A DNA stretch of 55,140 nt from CAZGUG01 sp964529035 (GTDB lineage Bacteria > Bacillota > Clostridia > Ch29), in contig CAZGUG010000006.1 in assembly GCA_964529035.1 (NCBI GenBank), positions 1-55,140 of the forward strand, given 5' to 3'. The position numbers and the translations under genes are program-made. Of this stretch, positions 39,476-47,957 are shown piece by piece. The number at the start of each line of letters is the position of its first letter. The stretch's first letter is position 1. The notes beneath the pieces are model-generated. The model was not told the origin of the DNA and did no database searches. It saw only the letters and a program-made list of their open reading frames with translations.

Positions 39476-41707
39476 ATGGTAGAAAAAGGCGAAGTCCTTT
39501 CAATATACCCTGCGTCAAAGACGGCACCCTATTTTAAGGAAGCGGTTATGATAAACCTCGTTGGTCTGCTTTTGGCAAGGGCGTACATATTGGAAGGCGC
39601 AATGCCCTTTGGAATTGCTTTTTTTGGAGCTGTCCTACTAAACAGGCGTTCGCCGTTACCGGTGTTTTTAACTGTGGTATTAGGCATAATAAGCATAAGG
39701 GGAATGACCGCATCCTATAAATACATTGTAATGCTGCTGATGCTGTACGCTGCTACTTACATTGTTCTTAGAAAAAAAGAGCTGAAAAGGCACATTGTAT
39801 CCATTGCAGCGATTTTTTCGGTGCTGTGTGTTTCACTTGTGTGGCTTAATCTATACGGGGGATATACACTGTATGATGTTTTCACCGCCGGGTTTGAAGC
39901 ATTGGCCGCCGGTATACTGGTTTATATTTTTGATGCAGCAATGCCGGTGCTGTCCGAAAGGGGCAATAATACCGGCATTACAAGGGAAACGGCGATATGT
40001 GCGGCGGTTACCCTAACGGTGGCGGTCATTGGCCTGGGAAGTTTGAGGATGTGGCACCTTTCGGTCAGAACCGTGGTACTGTCAGTTATAATACTTGTCA
40101 GCGGATATACAGGCGGAGCCACTGCCGGCAGCGCGATGGGGGCTCTGTTGGGCGTGACCTCGGGCATTGTGAGTACCCGGACGGCGGCGGTCATTGGGGT
40201 GCTTTCGTTTGCGGGGCTATTGGCGGGAACCTTTAAGGAACTGGGTAAGGCGGGAAGCATATTGGGCTTTGTAATAGGCAGCGCCACACTGAATTTTTAT
40301 CTGGGTGGCGGTGGGCCGGTTATAATCATGGAAGAACTGTTGGCTTCCTCGCTGCTGTTTGGTATTATTCCCGGCAGAAGCTTGAAGGATTTATCCAGGG
40401 CCTGCGGTGCATCTTCCGGTCTGGGTGGCGACAGGTCATCCTATAGTACCAGGGCAAAGGAGATGACATCAATAAGGCTGAAGGAGTTTTCCAATGTCTT
40501 CGGACAACTGGCGGTTACTTTCAACGGTGTTTCCTTTAAGGAAGATTTTGCCGACAGTGCCGGTATAAACCGGCTGTTTGACGGCATATGCGACAAGGTC
40601 TGCAAAAAATGCAGTTTTTATAAGACCTGTTGGGACAGGGAGTTTTTTGATACATACCAGGCACTGTTCAGCCTGTTAAGCTGCGTCGAGGAGAAGGGAC
40701 GGGTAGAGGTAAAACATATGCCTGCGCATTTGAGAAAAAGGTGCATAAAACCTGACAGCTTAATAGAAGCCATAAACTATCTGTTTGTTCTATACAGAAT
40801 CAATTATAAATGGCAGCTCAAAATGGAGGACTGCAGAAACCTTGTTTCACAGCAGTTGGAAGGTGTTGCAAACGTTATCGAAAACCTGGCCGGGGAGATT
40901 GATATGGAACTTAAGTTTAACGAAAGCCTTGAGCAGAGCATATACACAGGGCTTGGGCGCCAGGGGGTTAAAGCGTCCAATATAGTGGTTTTGGAAAAAC
41001 CCGGCAAGAGGCTGGAAATCCATATAGACAAAAAGTCCTGTTACGGATGCAGGGAATGTATAAAGAAAATAATTCCCGTGATTGAAGGTGTTACCAGGAA
41101 AAAATTCAACAAACCCGGTTATGTGTGCAATATCAAGGAAAATATATGTTCGCTTAAGCTGGTGGAATCGCAAAGGTTTAATGTAACCACGGGAGTTTGC
41201 GGCATGCCGAAGGAGGAAGGACAGGTAAGCGGAGATAATTACAGCTTTATGGAGCTTAAGGAGCATAAATACCTGGTAGCCCTTTCGGACGGGATGGGTA
41301 CCGGTGCCCAGGCTTCCATGGAAAGCTCAATCACCATTAATATGCTGGAGCAGCTGCTGGAAGTGGGATATGACCACGAAATGGCGGTTAGAACCATAAA
41401 TTCGATACAAATGCTTAAGTCTCCGGATGACAGTTTTTCCACGCTGGACATGGTGCTGATTGATTTATATACCGGAGAGGCAAAGATTATTAAAACAGGN
41501 NNNNNNNNNNNNNNNNNNNNNNNNNNNNNNNNNNNNNNNNNNNNNNNNNNNNNNNNNNNNNNNNNNNNNNNNNNNNNNNNNNNNNNNNNNNNNNNNNNNC
41601 CTCAGGAAATTGCCCGGATTATATTTGAAAAGGCTGTGTCCGAATATGAGGGAAATGCCCGGGACGATATGACTGTGCTTGTATCAAAGGTCTGGGAGAA
41701 TATATAA
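39476..41707 (+). CDS. spoIIE: Stage II sporulation protein E (SpoIIE) phosphatase, with scaffold gap
   Basis: The N-terminal third has about ten membrane segments from residue 25 to 300. A central cytoplasmic part holds cysteine pairs (CDKVCKKCSFYKTC, CYGCRECIKKI). The C-terminal PP2C phosphatase domain has LVALSDGMGTGAQASMESS and ends in ARDDMTVLVSKV. SpoIIE dephosphorylates SpoIIAA to activate SigF in the forespore and binds FtsZ. The 100 N at 41500-41599 hide about 70 residues of the phosphatase domain, so key metal residues cannot be checked. The ATG at 39476 follows AGGTGG. The frame happens to be kept across the N run. Confidence 0.93.
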   Translation: MVEKGEVLSIYPASKTAPYFKEAVMINLVGLLLARAYILEGAMPFGIAFFGAVLLNRRSPLPVFLTVVLGIISIRGMTASYKYIVMLLMLYAATYIVLRKKELKRHIVSIAAIFSVLCVSLVWLNLYGGYTLYDVFTAGFEALAAGILVYIFDAAMPVLSERGNNTGITRETAICAAVTLTVAVIGLGSLRMWHLSVRTVVLSVIILVSGYTGGATAGSAMGALLGVTSGIVSTRTAAVIGVLSFAGLLAGTFKELGKAGSILGFVIGSATLNFYLGGGGPVIIMEELLASSLLFGIIPGRSLKDLSRACGASSGLGGDRSSYSTRAKEMTSIRLKEFSNVFGQLAVTFNGVSFKEDFADSAGINRLFDGICDKVCKKCSFYKTCWDREFFDTYQALFSLLSCVEEKGRVEVKHMPAHLRKRCIKPDSLIEAINYLFVLYRINYKWQLKMEDCRNLVSQQLEGVANVIENLAGEIDMELKFNESLEQSIYTGLGRQGVKASNIVVLEKPGKRLEIHIDKKSCYGCRECIKKIIPVIEGVTRKKFNKPGYVCNIKENICSLKLVESQRFNVTTGVCGMPKEEGQVSGDNYSFMELKEHKYLVALSDGMGTGAQASMESSITINMLEQLLEVGYDHEMAVRTINSIQMLKSPDDSFSTLDMVLIDLYTGEAKIIKTXXXXXXXXXXXXXXXXXXXXXXXXXXXXXXXXXXPQEIARIIFEKAVSEYEGNARDDMTVLVSKVWENI
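41500..41599. other. Scaffold gap (100 N)
   Basis: Placeholder inside the SpoIIE phosphatase domain. Comparison with the family suggests about 200 bases are missing. Confidence 0.95.
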
Positions 41708-41719
41708 CGGGGTGATTAA

Positions 41720-42460
41720 ATGGGAGGACAGCTGACCGCACCAATGCAGTTAAGGGAGATAATTGTTGTAACCGACGGCAAATCAAATATAGGAAGGGAC
41801 CCTGTCGAGGCATCGAGATTGGTTCACAGAAAAGGAATAATAGTAAACGCCATAGGCATAACCGGCAGCGAAGAAGAGGAAGAGCCCTACCTGGAGCTGG
41901 ACGGTATAGCAAGGGCGGGCGGAGGCATCTGCGATATTGTGACTGTAAGCCAGCTGGGATATTCAATGCAAACCGTTACCAGGCAGTCGGCGCAGATGAC
42001 AATAGAAAGGGCGGTAAGCCGGCAGCTCAAAAAAATTACTGGGTATTCACTGGACCAAATTGAGCCGGATTCAAGGACAAAGATACTGGAATACATACAA
42101 AGGGTCGGAGATGAGGTGTATCTGAAATGCGTTATCCTGCTGGACTGCAGCGGAAGCATGAAAAACAGGATAAAAACGGCGATAGACAGCATACAGGAAC
42201 TGATGCTGTCCCTTAAGGCCAGAAGGGGTAAGTCGAGTATCGGGATTGTGGCTTTCCCCGGACCGGGAGGCAGGGAAAGCAGAATAGTAAGCGGCTTCAC
42301 CGACGACTTTGAAGAATTGGCGCGGGGGCTTGGGAAGGTAAGGGTGGGTGGGGCGACTCCTACCTATGCCGGTATTATTGAGGCATCCGGCATGTTTGAC
42401 CGGGAAGAGGAGATACCGTATTCCGCCGGTGCATATACCGATAAACCCTTCATACTGTAA
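41720..42460 (+). CDS. yabS: VWA-domain protein YabS
   Basis: A 246-residue protein. The N-terminal part (QLREIIVVTDGKSNIGRDP) resembles the second half of a von Willebrand A fold. A second VWA-like domain has YLKCVILLDCSGSMKNRIKTAI (a DxSxS-type MIDAS, here DCSGS) and GGATPTYAGI. YabS is conserved between spoIIE and the kinase YabT in sporulating Firmicutes; its role is unknown but linked to sporulation. The ATG follows GGGGTG at 7 bases. Confidence 0.85.
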   Translation: MGGQLTAPMQLREIIVVTDGKSNIGRDPVEASRLVHRKGIIVNAIGITGSEEEEEPYLELDGIARAGGGICDIVTVSQLGYSMQTVTRQSAQMTIERAVSRQLKKITGYSLDQIEPDSRTKILEYIQRVGDEVYLKCVILLDCSGSMKNRIKTAIDSIQELMLSLKARRGKSSIGIVAFPGPGGRESRIVSGFTDDFEELARGLGKVRVGGATPTYAGIIEASGMFDREEEIPYSAGAYTDKPFIL

Positions 42461-42514
42461 AATCCGGGGAAATGCGGATATTAATTCTTAACGGGTTAAG
42501 ACAGTTTTTTAGGT

Positions 42515-42541
42515 AAAAAGCGGCGGCAGGCTGCTTTTTTT
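42515..42541 (+). terminator. Terminator between yabS and yabT
   Basis: AAAAAGCGGC and GCTGCTTTTT form a 10-bp stem (one G-T) with loop GGCAG, then extra T. Confidence 0.62.
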
Positions 42542-42562
42542 GTTTGATGGGGGGTATAAATT

Positions 42563-43333
42563 ATGAAAAGGGATATTTTCCTGCATCCGATGTCGGTTTT
42601 AAAGGGCAGGTGGTATAACAAAGAGTTCAGGGTAATAGAGCCTCTTGGTACGGGAGGTACCGCTAGCATATATCTTGTAAGGGAAATCCCCACCGATAGG
42701 GAGTATGCTTTGAAGGTCAGCCGGGACATGACGGGCATTGACAGCGAATACAGGGCTTTGAGCCGGCTGTCACATCTCCCCTACATACCCAGGGCATACT
42801 GCAGGGACGACTTAACAATAGAAGGGGAGGTCTGCTATTTTTTTTGTATGAGCTATTTTAACGGAAAAAACCTGAAGAATTTGTTTGCAGAGAGTAAAAT
42901 GTCCCCCAAAACAGCCCTCAGGATAACCGCTGTAATATGCAGAATAATTGAGCTGATTAACCGATACAACCTGTATTATTGTGATATAAAGCCGGAGAAT
43001 ATAATGTTTGACGGGAAAACGGGTAATATATGCATTGTTGATTTTGGCGGCATAGTTGAAAAGGGCGATGCAATAATGCAATTTACTCCCGGTTTTGACA
43101 GGGCCGGTTGGGGTATGGGAAACAGAACCGCCGACGAGGGATACCAGGTGTTCGCCGTGTTAATGATGCTGCTGGGTCTTCTGCTGGGGGATATCGAAAG
43201 CTGCGGCAAAGACTTTGACAGGCTGAAGGCCCGGGTTAACAATTCACAATTGAGTAAATGTTTAAAAAAGGTTATAATAGAAGGGCTGGAACAGGGCAGC
43301 CCAAGCCTTGAAGGGCTGGCTGCCGACCTTGCG
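42563..43333 (+). CDS. yabT: YabT-like serine/threonine protein kinase (3' end lost in scaffold gap)
   Basis: 257 residues are visible, to the scaffold gap. Kinase elements: glycine loop LGTGGTASIYL (28-38), Lys51 (YALKVS), Glu62 (DSEYRAL), the catalytic loop LYYCDIKPENIMF with Asp141 and Asn146, and Asp160-Phe161-Gly162. The usual HRD before the catalytic Asp is YCD here, so it is a non-RD kinase. YabT of Bacillus is a DNA-stimulated Hanks-type kinase active in sporulation that phosphorylates RecA. The C-terminal membrane anchor of YabT would be in the gap. The ATG follows GGGGGG at about 9 bases. Confidence 0.86.
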
Positions 43334-43433
43334 NNNNNNNNNNNNNNNNNNNNNNNNNNNNNNNNNNNNNNNNNNNNNNNNNNNNNNNNNNNNNNNNNNN
43401 NNNNNNNNNNNNNNNNNNNNNNNNNNNNNNNNN
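43334..43433. other. Scaffold gap (100 N)
   Basis: Placeholder between the kinase and tilS. It hides the end of yabT and the start of tilS. Confidence 0.95.
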
Positions 43434-44741
43434 CTGCTTCATATGCTGTACAGCCACAGGGAATTTTACGGCATACAGCTGGTATGTGCACATCTGAACC
43501 ATAATTTCCGTCCCGGCGATGCGGAGAGGGACGCGGAATATGTTGAAAAATTCTGCGCAGAAAGGGAAATCCCGTGCGTGGTGGAGTTTGTTGACGTACC
43601 CGCCGTGGTATTAAGGGAAGGATTATCCTCCGAACAGGCCGGCAGAAGGGCCAGGTATAATTTGTATGACAGGATTTTGAAAGAGAGAAATTTCAATAAA
43701 ATTGCCATAGCCCATAACATGGAGGACCAGGTGGAAACCATCCTAATGCGCCTGATAAGGGGTTCGGGTGCGGAAGGGCTTGTCGGCATCAGGCCGGTCA
43801 GGGGAAACATAATAAGGCCGCTTTTGGAAACGCCCAGGAATCTTATAGAAGAATACTGTACCGAAAACAAACTGAACCCTGTGACCGATAAAAGCAATTT
43901 TCAGCCCATATATTTCAGAAATAAAATAAGGCTTAACCTTTTACCCTATATAAAGGACTATTATAATAAAAGCATTGAAAGGGCACTGCTGGATATGGCC
44001 CGGATACTGGGAGAAGAAAACGATTATTTAGACGATGTATGCCGGAAAGTTTTTGACCGGCTTGTCATAAACAAAGCGCCCGGCAGGCTGGAATTCTGTC
44101 GGCAGGACATTGAGGATCTTCACACAGCCGTCCGAAGAAGGGTTTTGCGGATGGGAGTGGAATATCTTAAAGGTAGCACCAATAATTTGGAATTTGTTCA
44201 TATCGACAAAATCTGTGATCTGATGAAAACCGGTCAGACCGGGAAAAGGATAAACCTTCCCCGGGGATTGGTGGCGGGCATTGAATATGGAAAGCTTTTT
44301 CTTATGAGCGAACGGGAAAACAAAAAAAGCCTGGAAAGTGTATACAGGCTTATTGTTCCCGGTAGTATCAGGCTGTATGAAACCGACAGTGTTATAGAAG
44401 CCGACATAATAGGAGCTGACATGTATGCCAAAGAAAGAAGCGCCGGTAATAATTATGCATTTTTGGATTTTGACAAAACCGGCAGGAATCTTACGGTTTC
44501 GAAGAGAAAGGAAGGAGAAAAGTTTAAACCCTTCGGTATGAAGGGGACAAAAAAAGTAAAGGATTTGTTTATAGATGCCAAGGTGCCGAGGGACAAGCGG
44601 GACTGCGTTCCGATAGTAAGGAACGAACACGGTGTTGTCTGGGTGGCGGGACACCGGATAGATGAAAGGTATAGGATAAACAAGGATACCCGACGGGTTA
44701 TAAGACTGGAATACAGACAGGATTTTACCGGGGAGGAATAG
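43434..44741 (+). CDS. tilS: tRNA(Ile)-lysidine synthetase, 5' end in scaffold gap
   Basis: The N-terminal P-loop (SGGxDS) is in the scaffold gap. The rest shows TilS: VCAHLNHNFRPGDAERDAEYVEKFC, SSEQAGRRARYNLYDRIL, IAHNMEDQVETILMRLIRGSGAEGLVGI and RPLLETPRNLIEEYC, then the middle and C-terminal tRNA-binding domains (FGMKGTKKVKDLFIDAKVPRDKRDCVPI). It modifies the anticodon C34 of tRNA-Ile(CAU) to lysidine. Its stop is 2 bases from hpt. The visible 436 residues are close to the usual 450-480, so about 30-40 are missing. Confidence 0.94.
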   Translation: MLHMLYSHREFYGIQLVCAHLNHNFRPGDAERDAEYVEKFCAEREIPCVVEFVDVPAVVLREGLSSEQAGRRARYNLYDRILKERNFNKIAIAHNMEDQVETILMRLIRGSGAEGLVGIRPVRGNIIRPLLETPRNLIEEYCTENKLNPVTDKSNFQPIYFRNKIRLNLLPYIKDYYNKSIERALLDMARILGEENDYLDDVCRKVFDRLVINKAPGRLEFCRQDIEDLHTAVRRRVLRMGVEYLKGSTNNLEFVHIDKICDLMKTGQTGKRINLPRGLVAGIEYGKLFLMSERENKKSLESVYRLIVPGSIRLYETDSVIEADIIGADMYAKERSAGNNYAFLDFDKTGRNLTVSKRKEGEKFKPFGMKGTKKVKDLFIDAKVPRDKRDCVPIVRNEHGVVWVAGHRIDERYRINKDTRRVIRLEYRQDFTGEE

Positions 44742-44743
44742 TC

Positions 44744-45286
44744 ATGAAAAACAGTATTGAAAGAGTATTGATAGACCGGCAAAGGATACAGGATAAGGTT
44801 AGGGAACTGGCGGCCAGAATATCGGAGGACTACAGGGGCAAAGACCTGGTAATAATCGGTGTACTCAAAGGGGCCGTTCTTTTTATGGCAGACCTTGTGA
44901 AAAATGTCAATATTCCGCTTACCATAGATTTTATAGCCGTTTCAAGCTATGGCAATGCTACCGAAACTTCCGGAGTGGTTAGGATACTCAAGGACCTGGA
45001 TAACAGTATAAAGGGAATGGATGTGCTGATTGTTGAGGATATTATTGACAGCGGCCTTACCATGCGTTACCTGGTGGACAACCTTAAGTCAAGGGGCCCG
45101 GGCAGTATAAAAGTATGCACGCTCCTTGACAAACCATACAGGCGCAAGGCGGATGTGGAAGCCGATTATCTGGGTTTTGTAATAGAAGACGAATTTGTCG
45201 TGGGGTACGGGCTGGATTTTGCCGAAAGGTTCAGGAACCTGCCGGAAATCTGTGTCCTGAAACCGGATGAGTATAACGGCAAGTAG
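44744..45286 (+). CDS. hpt: Hypoxanthine phosphoribosyltransferase
   Basis: A 180-residue protein with the PRPP-binding VLIVEDIIDSGLTMRYL, IGVLKGAVLFMADL and DFIAVSSYGN motifs of HPRT. It salvages hypoxanthine and guanine. The ATG overlaps the tilS region closely, with its site GGGGAGG at the tilS end. tilS-hpt-ftsH is the conserved order. Confidence 0.95.
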   Translation: MKNSIERVLIDRQRIQDKVRELAARISEDYRGKDLVIIGVLKGAVLFMADLVKNVNIPLTIDFIAVSSYGNATETSGVVRILKDLDNSIKGMDVLIVEDIIDSGLTMRYLVDNLKSRGPGSIKVCTLLDKPYRRKADVEADYLGFVIEDEFVVGYGLDFAERFRNLPEICVLKPDEYNGK

Positions 45287-45308
45287 AGTAATCATCGACT
45301 TGTGTAGT

Positions 45309-45337
45309 TTGAGTTTTGGTTAACAATGTGTTAAAAT
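45309..45337 (+). promoter_or_regulatory. ftsH promoter
   Basis: TTGAGT (45309-45314) and TAAAAT (45332-45337) separated by 17 bases, 59 bases before the ftsH start. Confidence 0.6.
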
Positions 45338-45395
45338 ATCTATTATGCTTTTGAAAGATTATCATTCGTAACAGGGCAGAAAGGAGGGTAATATA

Positions 45396-47195
45396 TTGAA
45401 CAAATTTTTCCGCGGAGCCAGTTTCTATATATTAATATTCATAGTAATAGTGGCAATAGTTCAGATGTACGGAGCCAATACCAAAGAGATAAATACACTG
45501 CAGTATTCGCAGCTAATAATCGAATTGAACAATCAAAACGTAAGCAGCCTGGTAATTGAGGAAAATACGGTAACGGGAACCCTGAGGGACGGGACAGAGT
45601 TCCAGTCAACCGTTCCTGATATACAAAGTTTCAATGAGTTGATACTGCCGCAAATCGAGGAAGGAATACTCGAGGCTGATAATAAAATTCCTCCACCTAC
45701 TCCATGGTGGGCGCAGCTTCTGCCCACATTCCTGGTGATACTGCTTTTTGTAGTGCTGTGGTTCTTTTTCATGCAGCAGTCCCAGGGCGGGGGCAGCAGA
45801 GTGATGTCCTTCGGAAAGAGCAAAGCCAAGCTTAATACCGAAGACAAGAAAAAAATAACCTTTGCCGATGTGGCGGGAGCCAAGGAGGAGAAGGAAGAGC
45901 TCAGCGAAATAGTGGAGTTTCTTAAAAATCCCAGAAAATTTATAGAACTCGGAGCCCGTATCCCGAAGGGAGTTCTGCTTGTGGGCCCTCCGGGAACCGG
46001 TAAAACCTATCTTGCCAGGGCCGTTGCAGGCGAGGCGGGGGTACCGTTTTTCAGCATTTCGGGTTCGGATTTTGTAGAGATGTTTGTAGGCGTTGGGGCA
46101 TCCAGGGTGAGGGATTTGTTTGAACAGGCAAAAAAGAGCTCTCCCTGTATAGTGTTCATTGACGAGATAGACGCCGTCGGGCGCCACAGGGGTGCAGGGC
46201 TTGGTGGAGGCCATGATGAAAGGGAACAGACCTTAAACCAGCTTTTGGTGGAAATGGACGGTTTCAGTGTTAATGAAGGGATAATTATAATAGCTGCGAC
46301 CAACAGGCCGGATATACTTGACCCGGCGCTTCTAAGACCCGGCCGGTTTGACAGACAGGTGCTTGTGGGAATTCCGGATATCAAGGAAAGGGAAGCGGTC
46401 CTGAGGATACATTCAAAGGGCAAGCCCCTGGAAGAGGGCGTCAACCTGGAGGACGTTGCAAAGGGAACGCCGGGGTTTACTCCCGCAGACCTTGAGAATC
46501 TTATGAACGAAGCGGCCCTTCTTGCTGCACGAAAGGGCAAGAAACAAATTGGCAGGGATGAACTAGAGGAAGGCGTCACCAGGGTGATTGCGGGACCCGA
46601 GAAAAAGAGCAGGGTGATGAGTGAAAAGGACAGGAAGCTTACAGCCTATCATGAAGCCGGCCATGCACTGGTGGCAAGAGTACTGCCCAACACCGACCCT
46701 GTTCACCAGATTTCCATAGTACCCCGTGGAAAGGCCGGGGGATATACAATGATACTTCCCCAGGAGGACAAATATTATATGTCCAAGTCAGAGATGGAAG
46801 AATACCTTATACACCTTCTGGGAGGCAGGGTGGCTGAAAAACTTGCCCTTAACGATATCAGCACCGGAGCGCAAAACGACCTGGAAAAAGTATCAAGGCT
46901 GGCGCGAAAAATGGTCACCGAATATGGAATGAGCGAAGACTTAGGACCTATGACCTTTGGATCGGGACAGGACGAGGTGTTTATCGGAAGGGATATGGCC
47001 AGGAGCAAGAATTACAGCGAAGAAGTGGCGGCCAAGATAGACAAGGAAGTTAAAGGTATGATAGACAAGGCTTACCAAAAAGCCCAGGAGATTATCCAGG
47101 ACAACATTGAAAAACTCCACGCGGTGGCCTCGGCCCTTTTGGAAAGGGAGAAACTGACCGGCGAGGAGTTTGAAGAGATATTCTCCCAGGCATAA
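45396..47195 (+). CDS. ftsH: ATP-dependent zinc metalloprotease FtsH
   Basis: A 599-residue membrane protease. Two N-terminal membrane helices flank an extracytoplasmic part (residues about 5-25 and 105-125). The AAA domain has GPPGTGKTYLARA, IVFIDEIDAVG, AATNRPDILDPALLRPGRFDR. The zinc site is HEAGHAL with a later Asp ligand. It degrades membrane and regulatory proteins. The TTG start follows AAAGGAGGG at 9 bases. It is followed by a short thioesterase gene 16 bases on. Confidence 0.96.
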   Translation: MNKFFRGASFYILIFIVIVAIVQMYGANTKEINTLQYSQLIIELNNQNVSSLVIEENTVTGTLRDGTEFQSTVPDIQSFNELILPQIEEGILEADNKIPPPTPWWAQLLPTFLVILLFVVLWFFFMQQSQGGGSRVMSFGKSKAKLNTEDKKKITFADVAGAKEEKEELSEIVEFLKNPRKFIELGARIPKGVLLVGPPGTGKTYLARAVAGEAGVPFFSISGSDFVEMFVGVGASRVRDLFEQAKKSSPCIVFIDEIDAVGRHRGAGLGGGHDEREQTLNQLLVEMDGFSVNEGIIIIAATNRPDILDPALLRPGRFDRQVLVGIPDIKEREAVLRIHSKGKPLEEGVNLEDVAKGTPGFTPADLENLMNEAALLAARKGKKQIGRDELEEGVTRVIAGPEKKSRVMSEKDRKLTAYHEAGHALVARVLPNTDPVHQISIVPRGKAGGYTMILPQEDKYYMSKSEMEEYLIHLLGGRVAEKLALNDISTGAQNDLEKVSRLARKMVTEYGMSEDLGPMTFGSGQDEVFIGRDMARSKNYSEEVAAKIDKEVKGMIDKAYQKAQEIIQDNIEKLHAVASALLEREKLTGEEFEEIFSQA

Positions 47196-47211
47196 TGACG
47201 GAGGTGGCTTT

Positions 47212-47610
47212 ATGGAATACGGGCTTTATGAAGGATTAACCGCAAAGATAGAGAGCACCGTTACACGGGACGATACCGCCGACAGCTTCGGCAGCGGAGG
47301 AGTCAAGGTGCTTGCCACGCCGATGATGATTGGTCTTATGGAGAATGCTGCTCTTTCGGCTGTAGACACGCATCTTCCCGGGGGCTACGCAACCGTTGGC
47401 ACCCGCCTTGATATCAAACACATTGCCGCCACTCCAATTGGGATGAAGGTATATGCCACAGCCGAGCTGAGCAGGATAGAAGGCAAAAGGCTGACATTTA
47501 AAGTGGAAGCCTATGATGAAAAGGAAAAAATCGGTGAAGGCTGTCACGAGAGATATATAATAAATGTTAAACGGTTCATGGAGAAGATAACCGAAAAGGG
47601 CGTCAAATAA
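47212..47610 (+). CDS. FlK-like hotdog thioesterase
   Basis: A 132-residue hotdog-fold protein. Positions in KVLATPMMIGLMENAAL (Thr then Glu) and VGTRLDIKHIAATPIG (His) match the Thr-Glu-His catalytic set of fluoroacetyl-CoA thioesterase FlK and of the COG5496 predicted thioesterases. It may hydrolyse a short acyl-CoA. The ATG follows GGAGGTG at 5 bases. It lies 16 bases after ftsH and before the methylmalonyl-CoA operon, with a terminator between; a link to acyl-CoA clearing is plausible but unproven. Confidence 0.72.
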   Translation: MEYGLYEGLTAKIESTVTRDDTADSFGSGGVKVLATPMMIGLMENAALSAVDTHLPGGYATVGTRLDIKHIAATPIGMKVYATAELSRIEGKRLTFKVEAYDEKEKIGEGCHERYIINVKRFMEKITEKGVK

Positions 47611-47637
47611 TTAACCTAAATTTTAAAAGGAATAAAG

Positions 47638-47680
47638 CACGGTTCGGATTTTTGCCAGTTGAAAGCCGGCCGTGTTTTTT
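47638..47680 (+). terminator. Terminator after the thioesterase gene
   Basis: CACGG pairs with CCGTG at the base of an imperfect stem (TTCGG/CCGG above), followed by six T. Confidence 0.55.
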
Positions 47681-47842
47681 GTATTTGTCCGGGATGCGCA
47701 CAAAGGGTTTTGGGGTATATTGCCGGTGTAGGCATAATACATATAAGTAGCAAATGGTAGGATGATGGTAATTTTATATATATAAAAAGCTTTCGCATAC
47801 AATTGTACAAGTTTTTAAGTATACATTAGCAATTAATGAAGT

Positions 47843-47872
47843 TTAACTTGCAAAATGGCTGTCAGATATAAT
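47843..47872 (+). promoter_or_regulatory. Promoter of the methylmalonyl-CoA operon
   Basis: TTAACT (47843-47848) and a perfect TATAAT (47867-47872) separated by 18 bases. Transcription would start near 47880. Confidence 0.5.
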
Positions 47873-47893
47873 AAAATTAAAGAAAAATGAAGC

Positions 47894-47909
47894 AGTAATT
47901 GCAATTACT
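47894..47909. promoter_or_regulatory. Perfect 16-bp palindrome downstream of the promoter
   Basis: AGTAATTGCAATTACT reads the same on both strands. It lies about 14 bases beyond the predicted transcription start and 48 before the ATG, a typical repressor position (TetR or GntR-like size). No regulator gene is seen in the operon. Confidence 0.5.
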
Positions 47910-47957
47910 TTTAAAATATTAAAATGTTTTATCAAATTTGAAGAAGGAGGAAAAAGA

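Larger units (their letters stand above)
47611..47957. other. Control region upstream of the methylmalonyl-CoA operon
   Basis: 347 bases without a gene. They hold the FlK-gene terminator (47638-47680), the promoter (47843-47872), the 16-bp palindrome (47894-47909) and the mutase ribosome site AAGGAGG. The rest is A/T-rich without a clear feature. Confidence 0.65.
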
